Source: Burkholderiales bacterium (GTDB lineage Bacteria > Pseudomonadota > Gammaproteobacteria > Burkholderiales > SG8-41). Taken from it: a stretch of DNA of 64,000 bases. Positions 9,380 to 18,543 of this stretch are shown piece by piece. The stretch lies in contig JAHCAG010000010.1 of the NCBI GenBank assembly GCA_019635015.1, positions 48,993 through 112,992 on the forward strand, in the 5' to 3' direction. The position numbers and the translations under genes are program-made. Within the stretch, counting starts at the first letter, position 1. Each line of letters opens with the position of its first letter. The notes below the pieces were generated by a model. The model was not told the DNA's origin. It saw only the letters and a program-made list of their open reading frames with translations, and ran no database searches.

Positions 9380-10288
9380 ATGCCCGCGAAAGCAATAATG
9401 GCCGCCATGCCTGCCGCATTCCCCGCCGTCGCACTGATCGGCAAATACAAGACGCCGGAAATTGCCGGACCGGTGATGGCGCTCGCACGTTTCCTCGAAA
9501 AACGCGGTGTGCGAGTGCTGCTTGACCGTCTGACCGCGGCGCACATCACTGACTGTCCCTACGAGGTGCTGCTGCTTGAGGATCTCGGCCGCGAAGCCGA
9601 TCTCGCGGTGGTCATCGGCGGCGACGGCACCATGCTCAACATCGCGCGCACTTTCGCGCCGTACGACGTGGCGCTGGTGGGGGTCAACCAGGGGCGACTC
9701 GGATTCCTGACCGACATCTCGCAGGACACGATGTTCGAGACCATCACCTCGATTCTCGACGGCCAGTATGTGACCGAGGAGCGCATGCTGCTGGAGTCCG
9801 AAGTCTGGAGCGGTGTCAATGGCGGCCAGGAACGGGTGTTCGAGGTGCTGGCTTTCAATGACGTGGTGGTCGCCAAGGGTTTTCGCGGCGGCCTGGTCGA
9901 GATCGAGGTGCAGATCGACGGCCAGTTCATCTACAACCAGCGTTCCGACGGCCTGATCGTGGCCACCCCGACGGGTTCCACTGCCTACGCGCTGTCCTCG
10001 GGCGGCCCGATCGTCCATCCCGCGCTGTCGGTGATGGCGCTGGTGCCGGTTTCGCCGCATACCCTGTCGAACCGCCCGATCGTGATCAGTGCCGACAGCA
10101 CGGTCGAAATCGTCGTGCGCAGCGCCGACGACCCGCGCGCGCATTTCGACAGCCATTCGCATTTCGACCTGCGTGAGGGCGACCGGGTGGTGGTGCGCCG
10201 CTATCCGCACAAGATCAAGCTGCTGCACCCGGTCGGACACAGCTACTACGCGATGCTGCGCGAGAAACTGCACTGGAACCGGGATTAA
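9380..10288 (+). CDS. nadK: NAD kinase
   Basis: Phosphorylates NAD to NADP. It is 302 residues from the first ATG. An internal ATG at 9407 gives a start closer to homologues (MPAAFPAVALIGKYK), so the N-terminus is uncertain. The GGDG nucleotide motif is at 80-83, and the glycine-rich ATPTGSTAYALSSGGPI is near 195-212. It is followed by recN after the R2 repeat, the order conserved in betaproteobacteria, and faces hrcA across the CIRCE-like site. Confidence 0.96.
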   Translation: MPAKAIMAAMPAAFPAVALIGKYKTPEIAGPVMALARFLEKRGVRVLLDRLTAAHITDCPYEVLLLEDLGREADLAVVIGGDGTMLNIARTFAPYDVALVGVNQGRLGFLTDISQDTMFETITSILDGQYVTEERMLLESEVWSGVNGGQERVFEVLAFNDVVVAKGFRGGLVEIEVQIDGQFIYNQRSDGLIVATPTGSTAYALSSGGPIVHPALSVMALVPVSPHTLSNRPIVISADSTVEIVVRSADDPRAHFDSHSHFDLREGDRVVVRRYPHKIKLLHPVGHSYYAMLREKLHWNRD

Positions 10289-10290
10289 TG

Positions 10291-10455
10291 TGTGAGTGGT
10301 GAACAGTAAGCGGTGAACAGGGAACTGTAGACATTGAAAGGCGGTCGCCGCTTACCGCTTACCGCTTACCGCTTACCGCTTACCGCTTACCGCTTACCGC
10401 TTACCGCTTACCGCTTACCGCTTACCGCTTACCGCTTACCGCTTACCGCTCACAA
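10291..10455. repeat. Tandem-unit inverted repeat R2 with expanded heptamer arm
   Basis: The left arm (10291-10320) contains GTGAGTGGTGAACAGTAAGC and is an imperfect complement of the right arm. The right arm is a perfect 7-base tandem array, unit CGCTTAC, from 10349 to 10450, 14.6 copies. It fills the nadK-recN gap and stops 16 bases before the recN ATG. The units match those in R1 and R3, so this looks like slippage expansion of an ordinary family member. Confidence 0.9.
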
Positions 10456-10466
10456 GCCTCCACCCT

Positions 10467-12128
10467 ATGCTGCAACGGCTGACCATCACCGACTTCGTCA
10501 TCGTCGAGCGCCTTGAGCTCGAGTTCGGCACCGGTTTTACCGTGCTCACCGGCGAAACCGGCGCCGGCAAGTCAATCCTGATTGATGCGCTGGCTCTGAC
10601 GCTGGGGGAACGCGCTGATGCCATCGCCGTGCGCGAGGGTGCCGCGCGGGCCGACATCACCGCGGAATTCGATATCAGCGGCAACCAGCCGCTGCAGGGC
10701 TGGCTCGCCGACTGCGACCTTGGCGGCGACGAGGGCCTGTGCCTGCTGCGGCGGGTGGTCGAATCCTCGGGCCGTTCCCGCGGCTTCATCAACGGCCATC
10801 CGGCGACGGCCGCCCAGCTGCGCGAGGCTGCCGATTTCCTGGTCGACATCCACGGCCAGCACCAGCACCAGTCCCTGAGCCGGCCGGCCACGCAGCGCGC
10901 GCTGCTTGACGCCCACGGCGGGCTCGAAGCGCAGGCGGCGCGGGTTGCCGAGCTCTGGCGCACCTGGTCGCGGCGGCGCGAGGAGCGTCTCGCCTTCGAA
11001 GGCAATGCGGTGGCGATCCAAGCCGAGCGCGAGCGCCTGGAATGGCAGGCGCAGGACCTTGATGCGCTGAAGCTGCTCCCCGGCGAGTGGGCAGCGGTGG
11101 GTGCCGAACATGCGCGACTGGCCCATGCGGCGAGCCTGATCGAGGCGGCCCAGGCCGGCGTGGAGACGTTGTCCGAAGGCGAGGGCGCGGCGCTGGAGCA
11201 GGTCAATGCCGTGATCGCGAAGCTGCAGCCGCTGCTGCAGCATGATCCGCGGCTGCGGGACATTCTCGACGCACTGGAGCCGGCGCAGATCCAGCTGCAG
11301 GAGGCGGCGAGCGCATTGCGGCGCTACGGCGAGCGCACCGACCTCGACCCGCAGCGGCTGCGCGAGGTCGGGCAACGCCTGGAGGCATTGCACGGCGCGG
11401 CACGCAAGTACCGCGTTGATCCCGAGGCACTGCCGGCACTGGCTGAACATACCCGGGAGCGGCTGGCCGAACTCGGTGCCGGCGGTGACCCCGAGACTTT
11501 GCGCAAACGTGAATCCGAGGCCGAAGCGGCCTGCCGCGAGGCGGCGAAGAAGCTGACTGCCGGCCGCAGGAAGGCCGCGAAAAAACTCGCCGATGCCGTT
11601 ACCGCCGGCATGCAGGAGTTGGCGATGCAGGGCGGCGTATTCGAGGTGGCGCTGGAGCCGCTGGATGCGCCGGCGGCCCATGGCGCCGAGCAGGTCGAGT
11701 TCCGTGTCGCGCCGCATCCCGGCGTGACGCCGCAGCCGGTTGCAAAAACCGCATCCGGCGGCGAACTGTCGCGGCTGTCGCTGGTGATACAGACCGCGCT
11801 CAGCCGGGTCGCGAAGGTGCCGACGCTGATTTTCGACGAGGTCGATGTCGGCATCGGCGGCCGTGTCGCCGAAATCGTCGGGCGCATGCTGCGCGAACTG
11901 GGCCAGCGCCACCAGGTGATGTGCATCACGCACCTGCCGCAGGTGGCGGCGACGGCCGAGCGGCAGTGGCAGGTCAGCAAGCTGACGCGCGGCGGAAGGG
12001 TGTCTTCAGCGGTTGTTGAGCTTGACGCCGCGGCGCGTGTCGCGGAGATCGCGCGCATGCTGGGTGGCGTGAAAATCACGGAGACCACGCGCAAGCACGC
12101 TGCCGAAATGCTTGGAAAAATCAAGTAA
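10467..12128 (+). CDS. recN: DNA repair protein RecN
   Basis: SMC-like ATPase of double-strand break repair, 553 residues. Walker A GETGAGKS is at 29-36 and the N-terminal ABC half ends with GFINGHPATAAQLREA. A coiled-coil middle follows (about 165-380), then the C-terminal half with the signature SGGELSRLSL and Walker B LIFDEVDVGIGG. No Shine-Dalgarno is seen: the start is preceded by CCTCCACCCT after the heptamer array. No LexA box was recognised upstream, where the repeat array occupies the normal promoter region; transcription may come from nadK. Confidence 0.97.
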   Translation: MLQRLTITDFVIVERLELEFGTGFTVLTGETGAGKSILIDALALTLGERADAIAVREGAARADITAEFDISGNQPLQGWLADCDLGGDEGLCLLRRVVESSGRSRGFINGHPATAAQLREAADFLVDIHGQHQHQSLSRPATQRALLDAHGGLEAQAARVAELWRTWSRRREERLAFEGNAVAIQAERERLEWQAQDLDALKLLPGEWAAVGAEHARLAHAASLIEAAQAGVETLSEGEGAALEQVNAVIAKLQPLLQHDPRLRDILDALEPAQIQLQEAASALRRYGERTDLDPQRLREVGQRLEALHGAARKYRVDPEALPALAEHTRERLAELGAGGDPETLRKRESEAEAACREAAKKLTAGRRKAAKKLADAVTAGMQELAMQGGVFEVALEPLDAPAAHGAEQVEFRVAPHPGVTPQPVAKTASGGELSRLSLVIQTALSRVAKVPTLIFDEVDVGIGGRVAEIVGRMLRELGQRHQVMCITHLPQVAATAERQWQVSKLTRGGRVSSAVVELDAAARVAEIARMLGGVKITETTRKHAAEMLGKIK

Positions 12129-12146
12129 AGCGAAGGGCGTTCCGGA

Positions 12147-15074
12147 TTACCCGGGCGTACGCTGCAGCTTGCCGGATGCCTGCAGGGCTTCAATTTGTGA
12201 TGCGGGCACCGGCCTGCTGAATAAATAACCCTGACCCTGGTTGCAACCCAGATCACGCAGCAGATCGACTTCCTGCGCGGTTTCCACGCCTTCGGCGATG
12301 ACATAGAGACCGAGACTTTGCGCCATGGAAATCACCGAGGCGACAACCAGGTAGGCGCTCTGGCTTTTGCCCATTTCGGTAATGAACGAGCGATCGATTT
12401 TCAGCGCGTGCACCGGCAGGTTCACCAGATAGCTCAGGGAGGAATAGCCGGTACCGAAATCGTCGATATGGATACGGTGGCCATTGTTCCGCAGTTGTAA
12501 CAGCACCCGCTGCGCACCCTCGGGATCGTCGACCAGCGAGGACTCGGTAATTTCAAGCTCGATCAGTGCGGCGGGTATACCGTGGCGTGCGAGGATATCG
12601 GCAAGTCGCGGCGCGAACTGTGTGTCGATGAGTGAGCGCGCCGTGAGATTGACTGCAATGGGGACCTGAAGTCCGCGCTCCATCCAGGTGGCCTGCTGCT
12701 GTGCTGCGATTTCCAGGATGGCGTAGGTCATTGGCCGGATCAGGCCGGTCTGCTCGGCGAGTGGGATGAATTGTGCCGGAGGGATCATGCCTTTGTCAGG
12801 GTGCATCCATCGCACCAAGGCTTCCAAAGCATGCATATGGCCGGTGCGTATGTCCAGCTTGGGCTGGTAATGCAGGATAAGTTGATGGCGTTCAATGGCC
12901 TGGCGCAGTTCGGCGACCATGGCCAATAGCAGCGGTTTCTCATCTGTGGCAGCGCCGGTGTGGACCAGGGATGCCAGGTCCCGGCGCGCTGCCTCGCGGG
13001 CAGCGATTCCGGCGCGACGCATCAACAGATCAGGGTTTTCGCCGTGATCCGGCAGCATGGCGATGCCGATGGCGGCTTGCATTTCGATCCATCCGCCGTC
13101 GAGTTCGACCGGTTTTTCGAACAGCCGTTGCAGCTGCAATGCGACTGCGGCGGCTTCGTCGAGGTTGTGCTGGAACAACAGCACGCCGAACTCATCGAAG
13201 GACAGGCGTGCGGCAAATCCGCCAAAAAGATTGAATGCCTTCAGTCGGGCAGCCAAATGCGCGACGATCCGGTTGCTGGCATCGTAGCCGAGCCCGTCGA
13301 GCAGATCCTGCATCCGCGGCATGTGGGCGACCAGCAGGGTCGAAGACTCTCCGGTGGTTTCGGCGAGCCGCACGAAATGCTCGATGCGCCTGGTCAGTGT
13401 TGTGCGATTGGGCAATCCGGTGACAGTGTCATGGCGCGCAGCGTGTTCAGATGCGGCGTGCGCAGCATCGCGCGCCGCTCTCGACCGGATGGTCTCGATG
13501 CCAAATGCGAGATCCGCAGCCATCTCTTCGAGCAGTTCGACCTCGTCCGCATCGAACGCATCCGTTTCTGCCGCGGAGAGAGTGAAGCTGCCGATTACCG
13601 AACCTTCCACCTTCAGCGGGAAGGAAATGATCGACTTGAATCCCCGGCTTTTTGCCATTTCGCGCCAGGGTTCAAACCGCGGTTCGATCATGACATCGTG
13701 AATGACGTCCAACTTTCCGGTGCGCACGGCAGTTCCCTCCGTTCCATGGCCGCGCCTCTTGTCAGCCCAGGTCAACATCAGGGCGGATACGTGGACGCCG
13801 TGTCCTCCGGCATGTGCGCGGGGCACGAGGCTTTTTTCATCGTCGGCCAGTGCGTAATGCACCATCGCCAGCGGGTAGCCACCTTTGTCGACCGCCACGG
13901 TGCACATGGCGTCGAGCAGTTCCTGTTCGGTCTGGCGGCGGATGATGGTGCGGTTGCCCGCGCTCAGCGCACGCAATGCGCGGACGCTGCGCTGCAGTCG
14001 CGCCGCCAAGTCATCAAAGGCGCCGGCAAGCCTTCCGATTTCGCTCCCCTCATCTGCAAGTCCGGTGCGCAATTGCAGATCGCCGATGCCCATGCGCTGG
14101 GTCATGTCAATCAGTTTTCGTACCGGATTGATGACCAGGTTGCGCGCGGCAAACCAGGCAAAGAGGCTGGCCATCAGCGAGACGATGAAGAAGGTGGTCA
14201 ATCCGGAGATCAGTATGCTGCGGGCCTGGGCTTCAATGCTCGAGCGTGCCACACCGGTGCGCAGATACAGCGGATTATGCGTGTCACCATCAATTCTGGA
14301 GAAAGCCACGATGCGGTCCACGGCATCGTGGCCGACGGTTCTGATGATTCCATCCGTTTGCTTTGCCGCTGTCGGCAGAAAAGTTGCAACGTCCGGCACC
14401 AGTTTTCCTGTCGCCTGCTGCCATTCAGGGTAACGCATCACAATCAAGCCATCGCTGTCCACCAGCGAGGCCACCATGTCCTCAGGCAACTGGATGCGTT
14501 CGAACAGGCGTTGCAGCCACTCCAGGTCGATCGTTGCGGCCAGCATCCCACGAACCTGGCCTTCAGGGCCAACGATGGGATAACCGGCGGCGATCGCGCG
14601 CTTGCCAGTGGTCCGGCTGTAGACCAATCCACTGGTGGCGAAGGATTGGTTGGCCATGGCGCGCTGGAAGTACTCGCGATCAGCAAGGGTGGAGCCTTCA
14701 GGAACCGGTTTTACCCCGCAGACAATATTGCCTTCGGGTTGCGCGACGACAACCTGATGATAAACAACATGCTGCTCGACCATCTTGCGCAACAGCGGTT
14801 CGCAAAGGGTATGCAAGGGCGCGCGGTGATCGATGGCTGCTGTAAACAACGCCAGCAATTGGCGGGTGTGGATCATGGTCTGGGAAATGTCGGCTGCCGC
14901 CAGTCGCGCCAATATCAGGGCATTTTCGCCGCGCTCCGTGTATTCCCGGTCGCGCTCGTTCCAGGCCGTCCATAGCGTGTGTCCCAGAAAGGGCAGCGTG
15001 ATCACCACTGCGATCACAGTGAGCCGTTGTTGCAGTGTGAATCCGCGTCGGGGCGGGGCGGTGGCCGCTGTCAT
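12147..15074 (-). CDS. Membrane sensor with CACHE, HAMP, GAF, degenerate GGDEF and EAL domains
   Basis: Cyclic-di-GMP protein of 975 residues. Membrane segments lie at about 17-39 and 288-311, enclosing a periplasmic CACHE-like sensor. They are followed by HAMP (about 312-365), GAF (about 380-530), GGDEF (about 550-700) and EAL (about 715-965). The GGDEF signature is replaced by SFDEF (625-629) and is probably inactive. The EAL domain keeps EALVRW (751-756), EITES (841-845), DDFGTGYSS (871-879), KIDRSF (892-897) and AEGVET (927-932). It is therefore predicted to be a phosphodiesterase regulated by a periplasmic signal. It converges with recN and has no operon partner. Confidence 0.9.
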   Translation of the reverse strand: MTAATAPPRRGFTLQQRLTVIAVVITLPFLGHTLWTAWNERDREYTERGENALILARLAAADISQTMIHTRQLLALFTAAIDHRAPLHTLCEPLLRKMVEQHVVYHQVVVAQPEGNIVCGVKPVPEGSTLADREYFQRAMANQSFATSGLVYSRTTGKRAIAAGYPIVGPEGQVRGMLAATIDLEWLQRLFERIQLPEDMVASLVDSDGLIVMRYPEWQQATGKLVPDVATFLPTAAKQTDGIIRTVGHDAVDRIVAFSRIDGDTHNPLYLRTGVARSSIEAQARSILISGLTTFFIVSLMASLFAWFAARNLVINPVRKLIDMTQRMGIGDLQLRTGLADEGSEIGRLAGAFDDLAARLQRSVRALRALSAGNRTIIRRQTEQELLDAMCTVAVDKGGYPLAMVHYALADDEKSLVPRAHAGGHGVHVSALMLTWADKRRGHGTEGTAVRTGKLDVIHDVMIEPRFEPWREMAKSRGFKSIISFPLKVEGSVIGSFTLSAAETDAFDADEVELLEEMAADLAFGIETIRSRAARDAAHAASEHAARHDTVTGLPNRTTLTRRIEHFVRLAETTGESSTLLVAHMPRMQDLLDGLGYDASNRIVAHLAARLKAFNLFGGFAARLSFDEFGVLLFQHNLDEAAAVALQLQRLFEKPVELDGGWIEMQAAIGIAMLPDHGENPDLLMRRAGIAAREAARRDLASLVHTGAATDEKPLLLAMVAELRQAIERHQLILHYQPKLDIRTGHMHALEALVRWMHPDKGMIPPAQFIPLAEQTGLIRPMTYAILEIAAQQQATWMERGLQVPIAVNLTARSLIDTQFAPRLADILARHGIPAALIELEITESSLVDDPEGAQRVLLQLRNNGHRIHIDDFGTGYSSLSYLVNLPVHALKIDRSFITEMGKSQSAYLVVASVISMAQSLGLYVIAEGVETAQEVDLLRDLGCNQGQGYLFSRPVPASQIEALQASGKLQRTPG

Positions 15075-15462
15075 GAGTTGCCTCCGAAATCTGGGCGCTT
15101 GCGGTCAGGCCTCGGTCCCTGCAGTTGGGTCAGGACAAAAATAGTGCTGCGACAGTCAGCGACGGTGTCTTGTAAGGGGGGCGTATGGCCAACATATCGC
15201 AAAAGCAATTCATACCCCTTTGTTTTGCTTTTCGCCTAGTTGACGTTTGGTTATAGGATACTGATTACCGGAATTTATAACCGTAAAAATCGATATCGTC
15301 GATCAACAATGTCCATATTTTGATGCTTACGAAGATCCCACGTTATCGGCTTTGCTTTGTCTTCGACAAATCGCAGAAGTTCCAACCGTGCAATCCTATG
15401 GGCCCGTTATTCCGTCAGCGTAAAGGCCGTGACGAAGCAAAAGTCTGAATTGCCGCGCCCGG
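15075..15462. other. 388-base intergenic region, no gene seen
   Basis: Upstream region of the GGDEF-EAL gene and downstream of the MgtC-like gene. No open frame with coding character was found. It is more AT-rich than its surroundings. At 15271-15295 AATTTATAACCGTAAAAATC resembles the left half of AT-rich element b, but the match stops there. No convincing promoter, terminator or RNA gene was seen. Confidence 0.5.
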
Positions 15463-16707
15463 TCAACGCGTCAGCAGCCAGCCCAGCCAGGCCGCCGAAA
15501 CCGTCAGCAGCAGCCCCGGCACCACCTGCAGCGCAAAACGCCTGCCGCCGCTGGCGAAGGCGACCACGATCTTGCTGACGGTATTGGTGGTCAGCCCCAG
15601 CAGCACCGGCAGCGCGGCCTGCGTCGTGGTGATCGTTCCCGAGGAAACCAGTGACCCGGCGGAGGCCGTGGTGGCATGGGCGTCGGCGAGTCCGGTGAGT
15701 GTCGCAGCCGCAATCAACCCTGCAGTACCGAGCCAGTCGACCAGCGCCGCCGAGAGCAGGGTCACCCCGGAGATCGCCAGTGCAAAGAGCAGCGCGGTGC
15801 CGGGGCTGAAGGCGCGGCCGTGGTCGGTGTTTTCGGGGGCGTTGTGGTTCGCCGTGCGCAAGGTGAACAGCACGCCATAGGCGATGGCTGTGGCGCCGGC
15901 GCAGAACAGTGGCAGAGCCAGCGCGCGCAGGGTATCGATGCTGGCGGCGGCGAGTATCACCGTCATCTGCAGGATCGTCGCCACTGTCGACAGCACTGCT
16001 CCCGCTGCTGCCGGCACCAGCAGTGCAGGATCGCGGCGGACGCGTTCGCCCATGCTGCCGATGGTTGCGGTGCTCGACACGAAACCCGAGGCAAGCCCCG
16101 CAGCGGCAAGGCCGAAGCGCGGGCCCAGCGTGCGCATCGCGACATGCCCCGCGGCGCCGATCGCCAGCATCAGGACCACGATGGTCCAGGCACTGCGCGG
16201 GTTGATGGCCTCGTAGGGTCCGATGTGGCGGTCGGGCACCAGCGGCAATATGACCAGCGTCGCCGCGGCCAGCACCAGCGCGTCGTTGAGTTCCTGTTCG
16301 GTCAGCACGCGGCGCACGAAATGGTGGATGCGGTCGCGCGCAGCGAGCAGGATGGCGACACCCGCCGCCAGTCCCGCCGCCAGCGGCGGCTCGCGCATGG
16401 CGAGGGCGCCGAGCAGCAGCGTCAGCAGCAGCGCGATTTCGGTGGTCAGCCCGGGATCCTGTCTCAGCGAGCGCGCATAACCGATGGCAACAAGCGTGGC
16501 GACTCCGGCGGCGGCGACCGCCAGCAGCAGGACTTCGCCGAGCATCATGCTGACTGCGCCGAGCAGCGAGACCACGGCAAAACTGCGGATGCCGGCGACT
16601 GCGCGTGCAGGGCCTTCGCCCTTGCGCCGTTCACGTTCGATGCCGATCAGCAGCCCGATGCCGAGCGCTGCGGCCAGCCGCATCCAGGATTGTTCGTCGA
16701 CAGGCAT
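15463..16707 (-). CDS. MgtC/SapB-DUF4010 family membrane protein
   Basis: Polytopic inner-membrane protein of 414 residues with about eleven hydrophobic segments. The N-terminal part (about 8-140) has the MgtC/SapB start LGIGLLIGIERERRKGEG. The C-terminal half (about 165-414) is the DUF4010 type. The function of this class is unknown, and a role in metal or small-solute handling is only a guess. Its start is 36 bases from the end of fur on the same strand, so it may be transcribed with fur. Confidence 0.85.
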   Translation of the reverse strand: MPVDEQSWMRLAAALGIGLLIGIERERRKGEGPARAVAGIRSFAVVSLLGAVSMMLGEVLLLAVAAAGVATLVAIGYARSLRQDPGLTTEIALLLTLLLGALAMREPPLAAGLAAGVAILLAARDRIHHFVRRVLTEQELNDALVLAAATLVILPLVPDRHIGPYEAINPRSAWTIVVLMLAIGAAGHVAMRTLGPRFGLAAAGLASGFVSSTATIGSMGERVRRDPALLVPAAAGAVLSTVATILQMTVILAAASIDTLRALALPLFCAGATAIAYGVLFTLRTANHNAPENTDHGRAFSPGTALLFALAISGVTLLSAALVDWLGTAGLIAAATLTGLADAHATTASAGSLVSSGTITTTQAALPVLLGLTTNTVSKIVVAFASGGRRFALQVVPGLLLTVSAAWLGWLLTR

Positions 16708-16742
16708 CGGCGGCGGGCGCCGTCAGGTCCGGCGGCCGGCGA

Positions 16743-17174
16743 TCAGTTTTTGCCCTTGTGCGGGCAGTTGTTCTTGCTGCAATCGGCGTAGATGTGCAGC
16801 GAATGGTCGTGGATGCGGAAACCGCGTTCCTTGGCGATCTTCTCCTGCCGTTTCTCGATCTCGGCGTCGTAGAACTCCTCGACGTGGCCGCATTGCATGC
16901 AGACCAGGTGGTCGTGGTGGCTGCCCTGGTTGAGTTCGTAGACCGCCTTGCCCGATTCGAAGTGATGGCGCATCAGCAGCCCGGCCTGCTCGAACTGGGT
17001 CAGCACGCGGTAGACGGTCGCCAGCCCGGTGTCGGTGCCTTCCTCGACCAGCTTCTTGTAGACGTCTTCGGCGGCAAGGTGGCGTACATCGCTTTTTTCG
17101 AACAGCTCGAGGATGCGCAGGCGGGGCAGGGTGGCCTTGAGGCCGATGGTCTTCAGGTCGTCGGGAGAACTCAT
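16743..17174 (-). CDS. fur: Ferric uptake regulator Fur
   Basis: Iron-dependent repressor, 143 residues. The winged helix (about 10-80) holds [17 protein letters not shown]. The metal-binding C-terminus has HHDH at 86-89 and two cysteine pairs, C92/C95 and C132/C137. The start at 17174 ([18 protein letters not shown]) matches family members; an upstream in-frame start adds 16 low-complexity residues. It is divergent from bamE, the standard neighbour in beta- and gammaproteobacteria. No clear Fur box was recognised. Confidence 0.97.
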   Translation of the reverse strand: MSSPDDLKTIGLKATLPRLRILELFEKSDVRHLAAEDVYKKLVEEGTDTGLATVYRVLTQFEQAGLLMRHHFESGKAVYELNQGSHHDHLVCMQCGHVEEFYDAEIEKRQEKIAKERGFRIHDHSLHIYADCSKNNCPHKGKN

Positions 17175-17304
17175 CGCGTGTCCAGTATGGGATGGAGCCG
17201 CAGCGGCATCCGCGGCGCTCATGGGGGATGATTCTCGGCTATGATATCAGCAATGCTTGTTGCTGAAGCCGCGGGCCGGCGTGGCCCGATATCCGTTTTT
17301 CCCC

Positions 17305-17700
17305 ATGAAAATAATCCTGATAATCACGCTGCTGCTGGCCGGTTGCGGCAAAGTTCCGATGTTGCCGATACTGCAGCCGTACAAGATCGAAATCCAGCAG
17401 GGCAACTATGTGACCCAGGACATGGTTGCCAAGCTCAAGCCTGGCATGACACGCAGCCAGGTGCGCTTCGCACTGGGCACGCCGTTGATCGTCGATCCTT
17501 TCCGCACCGACCGCTGGGACTATGTCTACATGCTGCACCGGCAGGGCAATCTGGTCGAGCAGCGCCAGGTGACCGTGGTGTTCAAGGGCGATCTCCTCGA
17601 CCGCATCGAGGGTGATGTCGTGGCCGGGGCTGCAGCTCCGGCCGGCGCCAAGGCCGCTGCACCGGCCATCAAGCCCGAACCGGCGCAGGAAAAAAAATGA
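17305..17700 (+). CDS. bamE: Outer membrane assembly lipoprotein BamE (SmpA/OmlA)
   Basis: Lipoprotein subunit of the BAM complex that inserts outer-membrane proteins, 131 residues. The signal is [14 protein letters not shown] with lipidated C14. The SmpA/OmlA domain (about 35-105) shows [31 protein letters not shown] and RWDYVY. The C-terminal 30 residues are an Ala-Pro-Lys tail. The start at 17305 was chosen for its signal peptide. Its stop overlaps the dapB ATG by four bases, so the two are coupled. Confidence 0.96.
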   Translation: MKIILIITLLLAGCGKVPMLPILQPYKIEIQQGNYVTQDMVAKLKPGMTRSQVRFALGTPLIVDPFRTDRWDYVYMLHRQGNLVEQRQVTVVFKGDLLDRIEGDVVAGAAAPAGAKAAAPAIKPEPAQEKK

Positions 17701-18515
17701 GCGCCATGACCGGAAGGACCCGGATCGCGGTGGCCGGCAGCGGCGGCCGCATGGGGCGCATGCTGCTGGAGACGGTGACCCGGGATGAGCGCGCGCAACT
17801 GGCCGCCGCACTGGAACAGGCCGGCAACGCGCAGGTCGGCCGCGATGCCGGGGAACTGGTCGGCGCGCCGCGCGGCGTGCTGATCAGCGACGATGCGGAG
17901 CGCGCCCTGGCGGGTTGCGACGTGCTGATCGATTTCACGCGGCCCGAGGGCACGCTGCAGCACCTGGCGATCTGCCGCAGGCTCAAGGTGCGGATGGTCA
18001 TCGGCACCACCGGCTTTGACGACGCCGGCAAACAGCTGATCACGGATGCGGCCCGCGACACCGGCATCGTGTTCGCGCCGAACATGAGTGTCGGCGTCAA
18101 CGTCACGCTGAAGCTGCTGCAGATGGCGGCGCAGGCGATGGGGCAGGATCACGACATCGAGATCATCGAGGCTCATCACAAGCACAAGGTCGATGCGCCT
18201 TCGGGCACCGCGCTGAAAATGGGCGAGGTGGTGGCTGCCGCGATGGGCAGGCGGCTCGCCGACTGCGCGGTGTACGCCCGCGAGGGCCATACCGGGGAAC
18301 GCAAACCGGGCAGCATCGGCTTTGCGACCATCCGCGGCGGCGACATCGTCGGTGACCACACGGTGATGTTCGCCGGCAGCGGCGAACGTGTCGAGATCAC
18401 GCACCGCTCGAACAGCCGTGCGACCTATGCCCAGGGCGCCGTGCGCGCCGCGCATTTCCTGATGACGCGACCAGCAGGCTTGTATGACATGTGGGACGTC
18501 TTGGGTCTGAAGTAA
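17697..18515 (+). CDS. dapB: 4-hydroxy-tetrahydrodipicolinate reductase
   Basis: Second step of the diaminopimelate/lysine branch, the NAD(P)H reduction after DapA (dapA is at 38.6 kb). It is 272 residues. The cofactor loop GSGGRMGR is at 14-21, and the catalytic and binding segment [16 protein letters not shown] is near 160-175. The ATGA overlap with bamE indicates translational coupling. The TAA stop lies at the edge of AT-rich element d. Confidence 0.98.
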   Translation: MSAMTGRTRIAVAGSGGRMGRMLLETVTRDERAQLAAALEQAGNAQVGRDAGELVGAPRGVLISDDAERALAGCDVLIDFTRPEGTLQHLAICRRLKVRMVIGTTGFDDAGKQLITDAARDTGIVFAPNMSVGVNVTLKLLQMAAQAMGQDHDIEIIEAHHKHKVDAPSGTALKMGEVVAAAMGRRLADCAVYAREGHTGERKPGSIGFATIRGGDIVGDHTVMFAGSGERVEITHRSNSRATYAQGAVRAAHFLMTRPAGLYDMWDVLGLK

Positions 18516-18543
18516 AATATTGTTTATAATCAATAACTTATAA
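18512..18543 (-). repeat. AT-rich dispersed element, copy d
   Basis: On the minus strand TTATAAGTTATTGATTATAA then ACAATATTTTAC. It spans the whole gap between dapB and the next gene. Read on the plus strand, its GTAAAATAT end supplies the dapB stop codon, and its other end abuts the next ATG at 18543. Confidence 0.55.

Noticed and set aside
10349..10450. Possible CRISPR array
   Set aside because: Contiguous 7-base units with no spacers and no cas genes; it is a simple tandem repeat.
10334..10516. Open frame reading LPLTAYR repeats through the heptamer array
   Set aside because: A 7-base repeat gives a repeating 7-residue peptide in every open frame; no start context and it ends within recN.
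12960..14975. 671-codon plus-strand frame opposite the GGDEF-EAL gene
   Set aside because: Shadow frame; the minus-strand protein has clear domain motifs throughout.
15265..15300. An eleventh AT-rich element in the long gap before the GGDEF-EAL gene
   Set aside because: Only the AATTTATAACCGT half matches; the TTTTATTGATATTTTA half is absent.
16708..17304. Fur box in the fur/bamE gap
   Set aside because: No sequence close to the GATAATGATAATCATTATC pattern was found by eye.
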